A DNA stretch of 64,000 bases from Raineyella fluvialis (lineage in GTDB: Bacteria; Actinomycetota; Actinomycetes; Propionibacteriales; Propionibacteriaceae). Positions 1 to 7,338 of this stretch are shown here, one piece after another. Numbering within the stretch: the first letter of the stretch is position 1; each line of letters starts with the position of its first letter. The notes below the pieces were generated by a model. It did no database searches. It was not told where the DNA came from and saw only the letters and a program-made list of their open reading frames with translations. The translations under genes and the position numbers were made by a program. The stretch spans positions 3,038,001-3,102,000 of the forward strand of contig NZ_CP045725.1 in NCBI RefSeq assembly GCF_009646095.1, in the 5' to 3' direction.

Positions 1-74
1 ACGTCCTTGAGGACCGTACGGGCGGTCGGTCCGTCACCGTAGGTGTGGGTGACGTGGTCGGCCTCGATCAACAC
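1..74 (-). CDS. ABC transporter ATP-binding protein, N-terminal fragment, probable biotin ECF ATPase (bioM-like)
   Basis: Only the first ~25 codons lie in the window; the gene runs off the left edge. The reading begins at a GTG (74-72) whose bases overlap the TGA stop of the upstream thiolase, implying translational coupling. The visible start, VLIEADHVTHTYGDG, is the usual first beta strand and A-loop tyrosine of an ABC ATPase; Walker motifs lie outside the window. Its position in the same operon as bioY makes the BioM-type ATPase of a biotin energy-coupling-factor transporter the best reading. That is inference from context, since so short a piece cannot separate BioM from other ABC ATPases. 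Confidence 0.6.
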   Translation of the reverse strand, partial: MLIEADHVTHTYGDGPTARTVLKD

Positions 75-1069
75 CGTTCGACCACCATCGCGATTCCTTG
101 TCCGGAGCCGGCGGAGACGGCGGCGAGGCCGAAGCGGCCCTGACCCTGCCGGACGATCTGGGTGAAGAGGCGGGTCATCAGGACCGCCCCGGAGGCACCC
201 CACGGGTGACCGAAGGCGATCGAGCCGCCCTGGCGGCAGACCCGCTCGGGGTCGAGGCGCAGTGTCGTACAGGCAACAAGAACGTTGGAGGCGAACGCCT
301 CGTCGAACTCGATCACGTCGAACTGCTCGAGCTTCAGCCGGGTGGCGTACAGAACCTTTTCGATGGCCGGGACGATGCCCCACCCCACCCGGGCGGGGTC
401 GCAGCCGAACGTGGCGCTGGCCGTGACCCGCAGGCCGGGCTTGCGGAGGCGTCGATGGGTGGCGCCGTCGATCATCAGCACGGCGGCGGCGCCGTCGTCG
501 ATGACCGACGGGTCGGCGTCCTCCCAGCTGAGGTCGTCCGCGGCGACGCCGCCGATCGGGACGATCTCCTGGTTGAACAGCCCCTTGGCGGCGGAGGTGG
601 CGGCCCGGTCGCGGGACCGCTCCGCGTACTCGCGGCGCTGCTCCCGGGTGACGTGGAACTCCTGGGCCAGGGCGTGCGCGGCGTCGGCCATCGCGGGGTT
701 CACCGGGGCGTTCGCCTGGGAGCCGGACTCGGCCCCGCCGGCGATGATGTACCCGGGGGTGTTGACCGACACCAGCTTGTCGGCGGCGTAGTCGATGGCC
801 GAGAGGCCGGAGGCGCGGCCGCGCTCGACGGTCATGGCCGGCACCTCGACGGGCACACCGGCGCGACGCAGGGCGTCGCGGCCCACACCGATGCGACCGT
901 GGGCCTGCCCGATCACGACGTCACGGATCAACTCCGGCTGGGGGCAGGCCTCGTAGAGGTGCTCCAGGACGGGGGCGAGCACGTCGGGGGGAGTGACGTC
1001 GGCCAGCGGGCCGCCATTGTGGGACAGCGGCGTACGAACGGCGTCGATGATGACCGCGTTGTTGATCAC
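68..1069 (-). CDS. Thiolase-fold protein lacking both catalytic cysteines, bioY operon
   Basis: A 333-residue thiolase homologue, about 50 residues shorter than the second thiolase in this window (44440-45585). Known thiolases use a nucleophilic Cys in a CxSG motif, a His in GHP, and a second Cys before the C-terminal GGG loop. Here the first site reads RGRASGL with Arg85 in the Cys position, the C-terminal site has Ser319, and only the GHP His288 remains. DEAFA and GHPWGASGA are conserved, so the fold is probably intact. It starts at GTG 1069 between bioY and the ATPase gene and overlaps the latter. A claisen-type reaction is unlikely; a CoA- or acyl-binding, structural or regulatory partner role is my inference. 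B. subtilis also has a thiolase-like gene (yhfS) beside bioY. Confidence 0.85.
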   Translation of the reverse strand: MINNAVIIDAVRTPLSHNGGPLADVTPPDVLAPVLEHLYEACPQPELIRDVVIGQAHGRIGVGRDALRRAGVPVEVPAMTVERGRASGLSAIDYAADKLVSVNTPGYIIAGGAESGSQANAPVNPAMADAAHALAQEFHVTREQRREYAERSRDRAATSAAKGLFNQEIVPIGGVAADDLSWEDADPSVIDDGAAAVLMIDGATHRRLRKPGLRVTASATFGCDPARVGWGIVPAIEKVLYATRLKLEQFDVIEFDEAFASNVLVACTTLRLDPERVCRQGGSIAFGHPWGASGAVLMTRLFTQIVRQGQGRFGLAAVSAGSGQGIAMVVERC

Positions 1070-1140
1070 AGCATCCTCCAGGGCGTGACGACGGGACGGA
1101 ACCGGCCCGCTGTCAGCAACCCTATCGTCCGGTGGTGGAC

Positions 1141-1749
1141 TCAGGCCTGGACGTTGTGAGGCGTTGCCTCGACGGTCGGCTGCTTGCCGCGCCAGGGGAG
1201 CAAGCCGGGGTAGGCGGCGTGGACACCCTTGGCGATCAGCGTCGCGGCCACGACCTTGATGGCGTCACCGATCAGGTAGGGCAGGTTGGCTGCGATGGCG
1301 GCCGGCAGGGAGAGGTGCGCGACGGCCATCAGGCCGAGGATGCCGAAGGCGTACATCAGGACCATGCCGCCGAGAACGTTGATCAGCAGGCCCCACAGGA
1401 CGGAGTAGGGAGCCCCCTTGCGGTAGGTGAGCCAACCGATCACGCCGGAGCAGACGACGTACCCGACGAGGAAGCCGACGCTCGGGCCGGCGAAGACCCC
1501 GATGCCACCCCGGCCGCCCGACAGCAGCGGCAGACCGATCGCGACCAGCGCCAGGAACAGCAGCTGGGACAGGAAGGCACGCCGGCCGCCCAGGATCGTG
1601 CCGGCGAGGATGACGCCGAACGACTGCGCGGTGATCGGCGCGGGGGAGAACGGCGTGTAGAACGCGGGGATCAGGCCGAGGGCGGCGGTGACGCCGGCGA
1701 AGACAGCGATCAACGCGAGGTCACGGGCGGGGATGCGGGTCTGGGCCAC
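1141..1749 (-). CDS. bioY: BioY, substrate-binding membrane subunit of the biotin transporter
   Basis: A 202-residue integral membrane protein with about six hydrophobic segments, matching the BioY S-component of energy-coupling-factor transporters, which binds biotin and works with an ATPase and a transmembrane partner. Family hallmarks visible are the N-terminal LALIAVFAGVTAALG helix, the PFSPAPITAQSFGV stretch (residues ~33-46) and GPSVGFLVGYV (~88-98). Translation starts at GTG 1749 after an AAGGAC ribosome site. It is the first gene of a minus-strand operon followed by the thiolase-like gene and the ATPase. A tandem palindrome 60-90 bases upstream is a likely repressor site. Confidence 0.93.
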   Translation of the reverse strand: MAQTRIPARDLALIAVFAGVTAALGLIPAFYTPFSPAPITAQSFGVILAGTILGGRRAFLSQLLFLALVAIGLPLLSGGRGGIGVFAGPSVGFLVGYVVCSGVIGWLTYRKGAPYSVLWGLLINVLGGMVLMYAFGILGLMAVAHLSLPAAIAANLPYLIGDAIKVVAATLIAKGVHAAYPGLLPWRGKQPTVEATPHNVQA

Positions 1750-1807
1750 TTCAGGTCCTTCGGTCGTGGGCGAACACCTGGAGTGTAGGTCGGGCGGATC
1801 GCGTTCT

Positions 1808-1838
1808 TGTACACCGTTCAGTAGATGAACACTGTTCA
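1808..1838 (-). promoter_or_regulatory. Tandem BioQ-like operator upstream of bioY
   Basis: Read in the direction of bioY, the perfect palindrome TGAACAGTGTTCA (1838-1826) is followed by a weaker copy, TGAACGGTGTACA (1820-1808). The centres are 18 bases apart. The pattern TGAAC-N3-GTTNN resembles the motif reported for the actinobacterial TetR-type biotin regulator BioQ (TGAACN3GTTAC). It lies 60-90 bases before the bioY start and touches the patatin stop codon. The strong copy recurs unchanged at 43347-43359 before the ligase-thiolase operon. Assignment to BioQ is inference; no bioQ gene is visible here. Confidence 0.7.
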
Positions 1839-2837
1839 GGTGGTGATGCCGGTGGCACCGCCGACCATGCCCGCTCGGTCGAACTCCTGGGCGGCCAGCC
1901 AGCGGCCCAGGGCGATCTGGTCCTCAGCCCGATGGAAGTCGAGGGTGCCGATGGAATCGCGGGGGACGGTCACCAGGACGTCGGGCGGGAACGAGGCGAG
2001 TTGGTAGCGCTGGACGATCGTCTGCATCGTCTCCAGGGACATCGTCATCACGTCGGTCGTCCGCAGGCCCGGTGGCAGCTCGGCGAACAGGTCTTCGACC
2101 GAGGGGGCCCCGGTGTCGGCGGGCTGGGTGCGGGTGCGACCGGTCATGAGGGAGGCGAGCGTACGCAGTGGTTCGGCCTCCATCAGGTGGCCCATGGTGT
2201 GACGCAGCCGCGAGGTCCACTCCTCGTCGGGCTGTTCGTCCGTCGACGTCTTGACCGGCAAGGCGGCGCCGCGGTGTGGCTCGTACCCATCCAGGGTGAC
2301 GCCGACCGTGATGTCGGCCGACGCGGAGGCCAGCACGCTGACCGGCACCTGGTTGAGGACGCCGCCATCGACGAGGAGGCGGCCGTTGAGGACGACGGGC
2401 GGGAAGACGCCGGGCATGGCGATCGAGGCGCGGATCGCCCGGTTGATCGGGCCCTGCTGGAACCAGACCTCGCGCCGCGTCCACAGGTCCGCCGCGACCG
2501 CGGTGAACGGGATGGGCAGGTCTTCGATCCGCTCGACGTCGATGATCTCCGCGACGCGCTGGAGGACGCGTTCGATCTTGACGGTGCTCGGGCCGCGGAG
2601 GTTCGCGTCCATCAGTCGCAGGACCTCGCGTTGCGTACGGAGCTCGAGCACCCAGTCGGTGAAGGCCTCCAGGTTGCCGGCGGAGTACAGCGCGCCGACG
2701 ACGGCTCCCATCGACGTGCCCGCGATCCGGGTCACCCGGTAACCGCGCTCCTCGAGCTCCGCCAGGACGCCGATGTGGGCGTATCCACGGGCGCCGCCAC
2801 CACCGAGGGCGATCGCCACCTCATTGCCATCTGCCAC
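1836..2837 (-). CDS. Patatin-like phospholipase (RssA/YjjU type)
   Basis: A 333-residue serine hydrolase of the patatin family, cytoplasmic, with no signal peptide. The oxyanion loop GGGGARG lies at residues ~12-18, the nucleophile elbow GTSMG at ~40-44 and the catalytic Asp in DGG near 177, so the Ser-Asp dyad is complete. Family members hydrolyse acyl esters of lipids; the substrate here is unknown. It begins at ATG 2837 (MADGNEVAIALGGGG) and stands alone. Its stop codon overlaps the bioY operator, so its transcripts run toward the biotin operon on the same strand. Confidence 0.88.
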   Translation of the reverse strand: MADGNEVAIALGGGGARGYAHIGVLAELEERGYRVTRIAGTSMGAVVGALYSAGNLEAFTDWVLELRTQREVLRLMDANLRGPSTVKIERVLQRVAEIIDVERIEDLPIPFTAVAADLWTRREVWFQQGPINRAIRASIAMPGVFPPVVLNGRLLVDGGVLNQVPVSVLASASADITVGVTLDGYEPHRGAALPVKTSTDEQPDEEWTSRLRHTMGHLMEAEPLRTLASLMTGRTRTQPADTGAPSVEDLFAELPPGLRTTDVMTMSLETMQTIVQRYQLASFPPDVLVTVPRDSIGTLDFHRAEDQIALGRWLAAQEFDRAGMVGGATGITT

Positions 2838-2936
2838 GCTCTCGATGCTAGGCGACGCCGTGTCACGATTGGCGTTCTCCGGGAGGGAGGTAGTAGGGTT
2901 ACTCCTCGTGACCGCGGCTGATTCGCGGCGGTTCCA

Positions 2937-3010
2937 CGGGCTGTAGCGCAGCTTGGTAGCGCACCTGACTGGGGGTCAGGGGGTCGCAGGTTCAAATCCT
3001 GTCAGCCCGA
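2937..3010 (+). tRNA. tRNA-Pro (anticodon GGG)
   Basis: A full cloverleaf can be drawn. The acceptor stem is CGGGCTG (2937-2943) with CAGCCCG (3003-3009) and discriminator A at 3010. The D stem is GCGC/GCGC, the anticodon stem CCTGA/TCAGG around loop CTGGGGG, and the T arm GCAGG-TTCAAAT-CCTGT. The anticodon GGG reads proline CCC/CCU codons. CCA is not encoded. A strong hairpin terminator follows within 30 bases. Confidence 0.95.
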
Positions 3011-3036
3011 CCGTGTGATGTGTCACGACATCGCGG

Positions 3037-3080
3037 ACGCCTGAACCTACGGTTTGTAGGTTCAGGCGTTCTTCGTTTTG
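3037..3080 (+). terminator. Rho-independent terminator after tRNA-Pro
   Basis: A perfect 14-bp stem (3037-3050 with 3056-3069) has a 5-base GGTTT loop and a T-rich tail (TCTTCGTTTTG). Its right arm abuts the end of the transposase relic on the other strand, so it may terminate in both directions. Confidence 0.8.
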
Positions 3081-3330
3081 TGGGTGTTGCTGGTGGTCTG
3101 GCCGGTGGGTTGGTAGTCGCGGGTGGGGTCGATGGTGAGCTCGCGCAGGATTTCGCCGGTGGTGGCGTCGATGACGGTGACGTCGAGGTCGTGGACGAGT
3201 GCCAGTGCGTAGGTCTTCCCGATCCCGCTGCGGTAGAGGGCGCCGTCGCGACGAAGGGGATCGAGTGAGACCCAGTCCCGGGAGACCCCGTAGGTCCGGG
3301 CGACCTCGGACTGCGACGAGCACGCCCCGA
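3062..3330 (-). pseudogene. IS481-type transposase remnant, catalytic core deleted
   Basis: On the minus strand a helix-turn-helix segment, SQSEVARTYGVSRDWVS, is followed almost at once by a sequence that in IS481-family transposases forms the extreme C-terminus: YRSGIGKTYALALVHDLD, then ATTGEILRELTIDPTRDYQP. The whole DDE integrase domain between them is missing. Both parts share one frame, so an internal deletion rather than a frameshift removed the core. I see no clear terminal inverted repeats. It sits right behind tRNA-Pro. The 3331-3623 stretch upstream of it shows no supportable gene and may be further relic. Confidence 0.7.
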
Positions 3331-3623
3331 GGCGGTCATGACCCAAACCCCATCGACATGGCGCACCCTGCCCCACGCACCAGTCAGGGCCCACAGCCGC
3401 CGTCGTTCCAGTTCGACGCCGGGCGTCGGCGCCCGGCTGGTGACTGAAAGCCCGGCGGCTGCGGGACCCCGAAGCCATGCATATTTCCTGCCCGCGTGCA
3501 CTCGATAGCGCCTGCCCGGGAGGCCGAAGCCGCATCGGCGAGTTCCGGCGCCTCCCTGGGGTCCGCGCGTCAGTCGCGACCGGAAGGGGAGATTGACACC
3601 GAAGAGGTCAGTACCCTGAAGGC

Positions 3624-3809
3624 ATGAAGACCCGACGGGTGTTCCTGCTCGTGGCCGGACTCATCCTTGTTCTGATCGGTGCCTTGTGGACGCTCCAGGG
3701 GCTGGGCGTCATGGGGGGAAGTGTGATGTCCGGCGTGACGCTGTGGGCGATCATCGGCCCCGTGGTAGCGATCATCGGCGGCTACCTCCTCGTCAGAACG
3801 CGGCGATGA
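3624..3809 (+). CDS. Small two-helix membrane protein
   Basis: A 61-residue protein starting at ATG 3624 after GAAGG. Two hydrophobic helices (residues ~6-27 and ~38-56) flank a short glycine-rich turn (LGVMGGSVMSG), and both ends are basic. Similar small proteins are common in actinobacteria, usually annotated as hypothetical membrane proteins. Function unknown. It is monocistronic between the transposase relic and the leader region of the sugar locus. Confidence 0.7.
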   Translation: MKTRRVFLLVAGLILVLIGALWTLQGLGVMGGSVMSGVTLWAIIGPVVAIIGGYLLVRTRR

Positions 3810-3930
3810 TTCCGAGCGCGCACCGAGTGGCCGCCAAACTGCGTGGCCGTGGCTGTCACCCTGTCCGGCCAGGCTGCCGATCGACCCGTTGCCCGGCGTC
3901 GGGCAGAGAGCTAGTCTCGCGGGTACACAG

Positions 3931-4097
3931 GGAAGGAGGTGGTCCACATAATGAAGTCTTCTCGGACCGTTTGTGAGGTGATCGGCCGCTGAGGCCGACC
4001 CAGCCGTAGGACCTCGGTGAATCCACACCGATCACCGGACCCGTGGGTGCTGGCAGTGGTCCAGTCAGCAGCGGCGAAGGCTGCAGCCCACGGGTTC
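3931..4097 (+). promoter_or_regulatory. Attenuator-like leader RNA upstream of the deoR/sugar-transport locus
   Basis: This gene-free stretch between the small membrane protein and deoR has dense secondary structure. AAGGAGGTGGTCC (3933-3945) pairs with the 16S 3' end over 13 bases, allowing one wobble, and precedes a 13-codon ORF. GGTGATCGG (3977-3985) is exactly complementary to CCGATCACC (4028-4036). That pairing excludes two local hairpins: 3982-3987/3993-3998 over the ORF stop, and 4015-4019/4026-4030. An 11-bp stem (4037-4047/4087-4097, one G-U) follows directly. Alternative pairings after a tiny ORF suggest ribosome-dependent attenuation; this is inference. The remaining 3810-3930 and 4098-4198 show nothing supportable. 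Confidence 0.4.
3951..3992 (+). CDS. Candidate leader peptide (13 residues)
   Basis: ATG 3951 to TGA 3992 encodes MKSSRTVCEVIGR. Its ribosome site, AAGGAGGTGGTCC, is the most extended anti-Shine-Dalgarno match in the window, although the GGAGG core is 11 bases from the ATG. GGTCC (3941-3945) can also pair with GGACC (3964-3968), which would close the start codon in a hairpin. The last codons contain the strand that pairs with 4028-4036. The peptide has no run of a single amino acid that would name the sensed metabolite. Translation is not proven. Confidence 0.35.
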   Translation: MKSSRTVCEVIGR

Positions 4098-4198
4098 TTC
4101 CCTGCCCACGCCCCTCACCGAGCTGTCGTGACGCCCGCATCACCGCAGGCGAGTCGTTCTCGGGTGCATGAGGCGGACATCAGGGCGCCGGTTGAACC

Positions 4199-4972
4199 AT
4201 GGGAGTGAACGTGTACGCACAGGAGCGGTATCAGGCGATTCTGGATCGCACCCGGGCCGCCGGGCGCGTCGACGTGGCGACCTTGGCGACCGAGCTCGAT
4301 GTGACGCCCGAGACGGTCCGGCGGGATCTGACCCACCTGGAGCGGCGTGGGCTGTTGCGCCGTGTGCACGGTGGCGCGGTCCGGATCGAGCGCGACGGTT
4401 TCGAGCCCGGGCTGGATGCGCGTCAGGGCCGGTTGGCGGCCCAGAAGAAGGCCATCGCCCAAGCGGCGCTGGCAGAACTTCCCGATGGCGGGTCGATCAT
4501 CCTCGACGGGGGCACCACCACCTACAGCCTCGCCGAGATCCTCCCGCCCGATCTCGAACTGAGCGTGGTGACGCACTCCGTGCCCATCGCGGCGCTCCTC
4601 GCCGGTCGCCCCAACATCACGCTCCACCTGGTGGGCGGCACGATCCGCGGCCGCACGCTGGCTGCCGTCGGGGTGTGGGCCGAGCGCTCGCTCGCCGACG
4701 TCCGCGCCGACGTGGCGTTCGTCGGCGTCAACGGTCTCACCGTCGAGGACGGCCTGACCACCCCGGACATGGCTGAAGGCGTGGTCAAGCGGGCGGTGAT
4801 CGGGGCCGGCAAGAGGATCGTCGTTCTGGCCGACCATACGAAGATCGGTCGTACGGAACTGGTCCGGGTGGTTCCGGTCACGGCCGTCGACACGCTCGTC
4901 ACCGACTCCGACCTTGACCCCGCGTTGGTCGAGGAGATCGAGACCGCCGGGGTGCAGGTGGTGCTCGCCTGA
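4199..4972 (+). CDS. DeoR-family transcriptional regulator of the sugar locus
   Basis: A 257-residue DeoR-type repressor. The N-terminal winged helix-turn-helix has the family signature ATELDVTPETVRRDLTHLE (residues ~28-46) followed by RVHGGAV. The C-terminal sugar-phosphate sensor domain shows DGGTTTY and GGTIRG loops and the VGVNGLT segment, as in isomerase-like DeoRC domains. ATG 4199 has no good ribosome site; GTG 4211 has GGGAG six bases upstream and would give VYAQERYQAIL, so the true start may be 4211. It precedes the ABC transporter and catabolic genes, so a phosphorylated sugar from that pathway is the likely inducer. Confidence 0.88.
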   Translation: MGVNVYAQERYQAILDRTRAAGRVDVATLATELDVTPETVRRDLTHLERRGLLRRVHGGAVRIERDGFEPGLDARQGRLAAQKKAIAQAALAELPDGGSIILDGGTTTYSLAEILPPDLELSVVTHSVPIAALLAGRPNITLHLVGGTIRGRTLAAVGVWAERSLADVRADVAFVGVNGLTVEDGLTTPDMAEGVVKRAVIGAGKRIVVLADHTKIGRTELVRVVPVTAVDTLVTDSDLDPALVEEIETAGVQVVLA

Positions 4973-5014
4973 TCGCTCCGGGACCTCGCGCGACGCACTT
5001 ATGCCCGGTTTCTA

Positions 5015-5045
5015 TTGACTAAGTCACACCCCAGGGATTATCCAA
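5015..5045 (+). promoter_or_regulatory. Putative promoter and operator before the sugar-binding protein gene
   Basis: TTGACT (5015-5020) is a good -35 match, with a weak TTATCC or TATCCA 17-18 bases downstream. The perfect 11-base palindrome TGACTAAGTCA (5016-5026) covers the -35 box, a natural place for a repressor such as the adjacent DeoR protein. A near copy (TTGACTTAGTC) lies upstream of the transaldolase gene at 31040-31050. Binding by DeoR is inference. Confidence 0.4.
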
Positions 5046-5086
5046 GTCTTAAGGTGAGCCGATGTCGTCGCACTCAGGAGAGTTCC

Positions 5087-6422
5087 ATGATGGACCGTAC
5101 GCATCCCAGCATCTCCCGCCGGAGCCTCCTGAAGTTGGGACTCGGTCTGGCCGCGACGCCCGCGATCGCCTCCACCCTGAGCGCGTGTGCGGGCGCCAGC
5201 ACGTCGGGCGGCGGGAACTTCACGTTCCTCTCGACGCAGTTCACTCCGGTCCAGGAGAAGAGCAACTTCGAGGAGATCCTCAAGAAGTACGCCCCGAAGG
5301 GCACGACGATCAACTACAACCCGATGACCGTCGGCGACCTCACCACCCAGGTGACGAGCCAGGAGCAGGCGGGCAAGGTCTCGATCAACCTGATCGGCGG
5401 ACTGCACGGTGATCTTGCCGGCCTGACCGACAACCTGCAGGACCTGAGCCAACTGAAGTCCGACCTCGCCTCCGCCGGGATCCCGAACGAACTGTGGAAC
5501 CTGGCCAACCTCGGGGCGGGGCCCCAAGTACGTGCCCTGGATGCAGGCGACCTACATGATCGCGGCGCACAAGTCGACGCTGCAGTACCTGCCGTCGGGA
5601 GCAGATCAGAACAACCTCACCTACGACCAGTACCTGCAATGGGCCACCAATGCCAAGAAGGGCTTCGGCAAGCCCGTCTTCGGCTTCCCCGCCGGGCCGA
5701 CCGGCCTCTACCACCGGTGGTTCCAGGGCTTCCTGCTACCCAGCTACACCGGACACCAGGTCCAGGGCTTCGCCTCGGCGGATGCCGAGACCGCGTGGAA
5801 GTACATGAAAGACCTCTGGGGCCAGATGACCCCCGCCTCGACCAACTACAACAGCCTGCAGGATCCGATGTCGACCGGTGAGGTGCTGGCTGGCTGGGAC
5901 CACGTGGCCCGTCTCGTGAAGGCCCCGGCCTCGAATCCGGACCAATGGGTGATGTTGCCGTCGCCGAGCGGCCCCAAGGGCCAGGCGTACATGCTCGTCG
6001 TCGCCGGGATGGCGGTGCCGAAGGGAGCCGATCTGGGGAAGGCCTCGGCGGTGATCAAGGCGATCTCCGCTCCCGCCCCCCAAGGTGAGACCTTGGCGAA
6101 GAACGCCTTCTTCCCGGTGGTGAAGGGTGACCTGCCGCCCGATCTCCCGCCGGCCGTCGCGCTGGAGGCTTCCGCGGTCAAGCTGCAGCAGTCCAAGGCG
6201 GGGGCGGTCATCGCGCTGCCGCCGGTCGGGGTGGGGAAGCGGGACGGTGACATCTCGCAGGTCTACAAGGACTGCTTCACCCAGATCTGCCTGCAGGGCA
6301 AGGACGTCGCCGCGACGCTGAAGGCCCAGGCCAACCAACTGCAGAGCATCCTGGACCAGCTCAAGGTGCCCTGCTGGGCGCCCGATACGACGGCCCCGGG
6401 CCAGACCTGTTCGGCCGTGTGA
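5087..6422 (+). CDS. Extracellular sugar-binding lipoprotein of an ABC transporter (frameshifted)
   Basis: A family 1 solute-binding protein of about 444 residues. The N-terminus has a twin-arginine motif (SRRSLLKLG), a hydrophobic core and a lipobox ending LSAC, so it is exported through Tat and lipid-anchored. The reading frame changes in the run GGGGCCCC near 5517-5525. Removing one base restores NLANLGAGPKYVPWMQATYM, joining the two halves without loss. I therefore treat it as one gene with an extra base, probably a sequence error. Start ATG 5087 follows CAGGAGAG. It is the first gene of the transport operon (permeases at 6424 and 7335, ATPase at 8247). The ligand is probably an oligosaccharide or glycoside. 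Confidence 0.82.
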
Positions 6423-6423
6423 C

Positions 6424-7338
6424 GTGAGCGTGATGTCCGTCAGCAGCGGCGCCCGGGGCGTCGGGGGCGACGGCGCGGACGGGCCGACCCGCCGTCGTCG
6501 CAGCCCCTCCCCGGTGCTGCTGCTGATCTCCCCGTCGGTGATCTTCATGCTGCTGCTCTTCGCCTGGCCGATGGTGTCCGGCATCTTGCAGGCCTTCCAG
6601 ACCCCGGGCGGCTACGGACTGGAGAACATCACCAGGATGGTGACCGATCCGCAGTTCGTGCCGGCGGTGCGCAACACGGTGTTGCTCATCATCGTGTTGC
6701 TTCCCCTCCAATTCGCCCTGGCCCTGGTGATGGCCTTCCTGCTGCAGGCGAAGCCGAAGCTCCAGGGGTTGCACTTCTACATCTGGGCCGTGCCCATCGC
6801 GGTGTCCGACCTCGCCGCCGGTCTGGTCTGGCTGTCGATCTTCACCGATCGGGGCTTCCTGAACTCGGCCCTGAACCACGTGGGAGTCGGGCCCATCCTC
6901 TGGCTCAGCTACCAGAAGCCGGTGCTGGAGTTCGCCACCATCATCTGTGCGGAGGTGTGGCGGGCCACCTCGCTGGTCATGGTCATCATCGTCTCGGGCA
7001 TGCAGGGGATCCCGAAGGACTACGACGAGGCAGCGAGTGTCTTCGGGGCAGGATTCTGGGATCGGCTGCGGTATGTGTGGCTGCCACTCCTGCGGCCCAG
7101 CATGCAGGTGGCCCTCATCCTGCGGACCATTCTGGCGTTCCAGACCTTCGCCGTCGCCCAGGCGTTGACCGGCCTGAACTTCCCCCTGTTGGTGGGGGAG
7201 ACCTATCGCTTCTACACCCAACTGCAGAACCCGAACGTCGCCGCCGCGCTGGCCCTGGTGGTCATGCTGGTATCGATGGCTTTCGCCTTCCTCTACCTGC
7301 GGCTGCTCCGTGACGACACGAATCAGGCCGCGCGATGA
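6424..7338 (+). CDS. Sugar ABC transporter permease (MalF/UgpA type)
   Basis: A 304-residue inner-membrane permease of the binding-protein-dependent transport family with six hydrophobic segments. The EAA loop that docks on the ATPase is visible as DYDEAASVFGAGFWDRLRYV (about residues 199-218). It starts at GTG 6424, one base after the binding-protein stop, and ends overlapping the next permease by four bases. It pairs with the 7335 gene product as a heterodimeric channel. Confidence 0.92.
   Translation: MSVMSVSSGARGVGGDGADGPTRRRRSPSPVLLLISPSVIFMLLLFAWPMVSGILQAFQTPGGYGLENITRMVTDPQFVPAVRNTVLLIIVLLPLQFALALVMAFLLQAKPKLQGLHFYIWAVPIAVSDLAAGLVWLSIFTDRGFLNSALNHVGVGPILWLSYQKPVLEFATIICAEVWRATSLVMVIIVSGMQGIPKDYDEAASVFGAGFWDRLRYVWLPLLRPSMQVALILRTILAFQTFAVAQALTGLNFPLLVGETYRFYTQLQNPNVAAALALVVMLVSMAFAFLYLRLLRDDTNQAAR

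Noticed and set aside
68..1159. Long open frames antisense to the thiolase and other minus-strand genes
   Set aside because: They are Gly/Ala/Arg-rich shadows without start signals or family motifs, explained by third-position GC bias of the real genes.
3331..3623. Possible further transposase or gene remnant
   Set aside because: No frame shows a recognisable motif; only overlapping Arg/Pro-rich shadows typical of GC-rich DNA.
5515..5530. Programmed frameshift in the sugar-binding protein gene
   Set aside because: Similar single-base breaks occur in about a dozen unrelated genes here, and none shows a stimulatory structure or a family known for programmed shifting. Sequence error is simpler.
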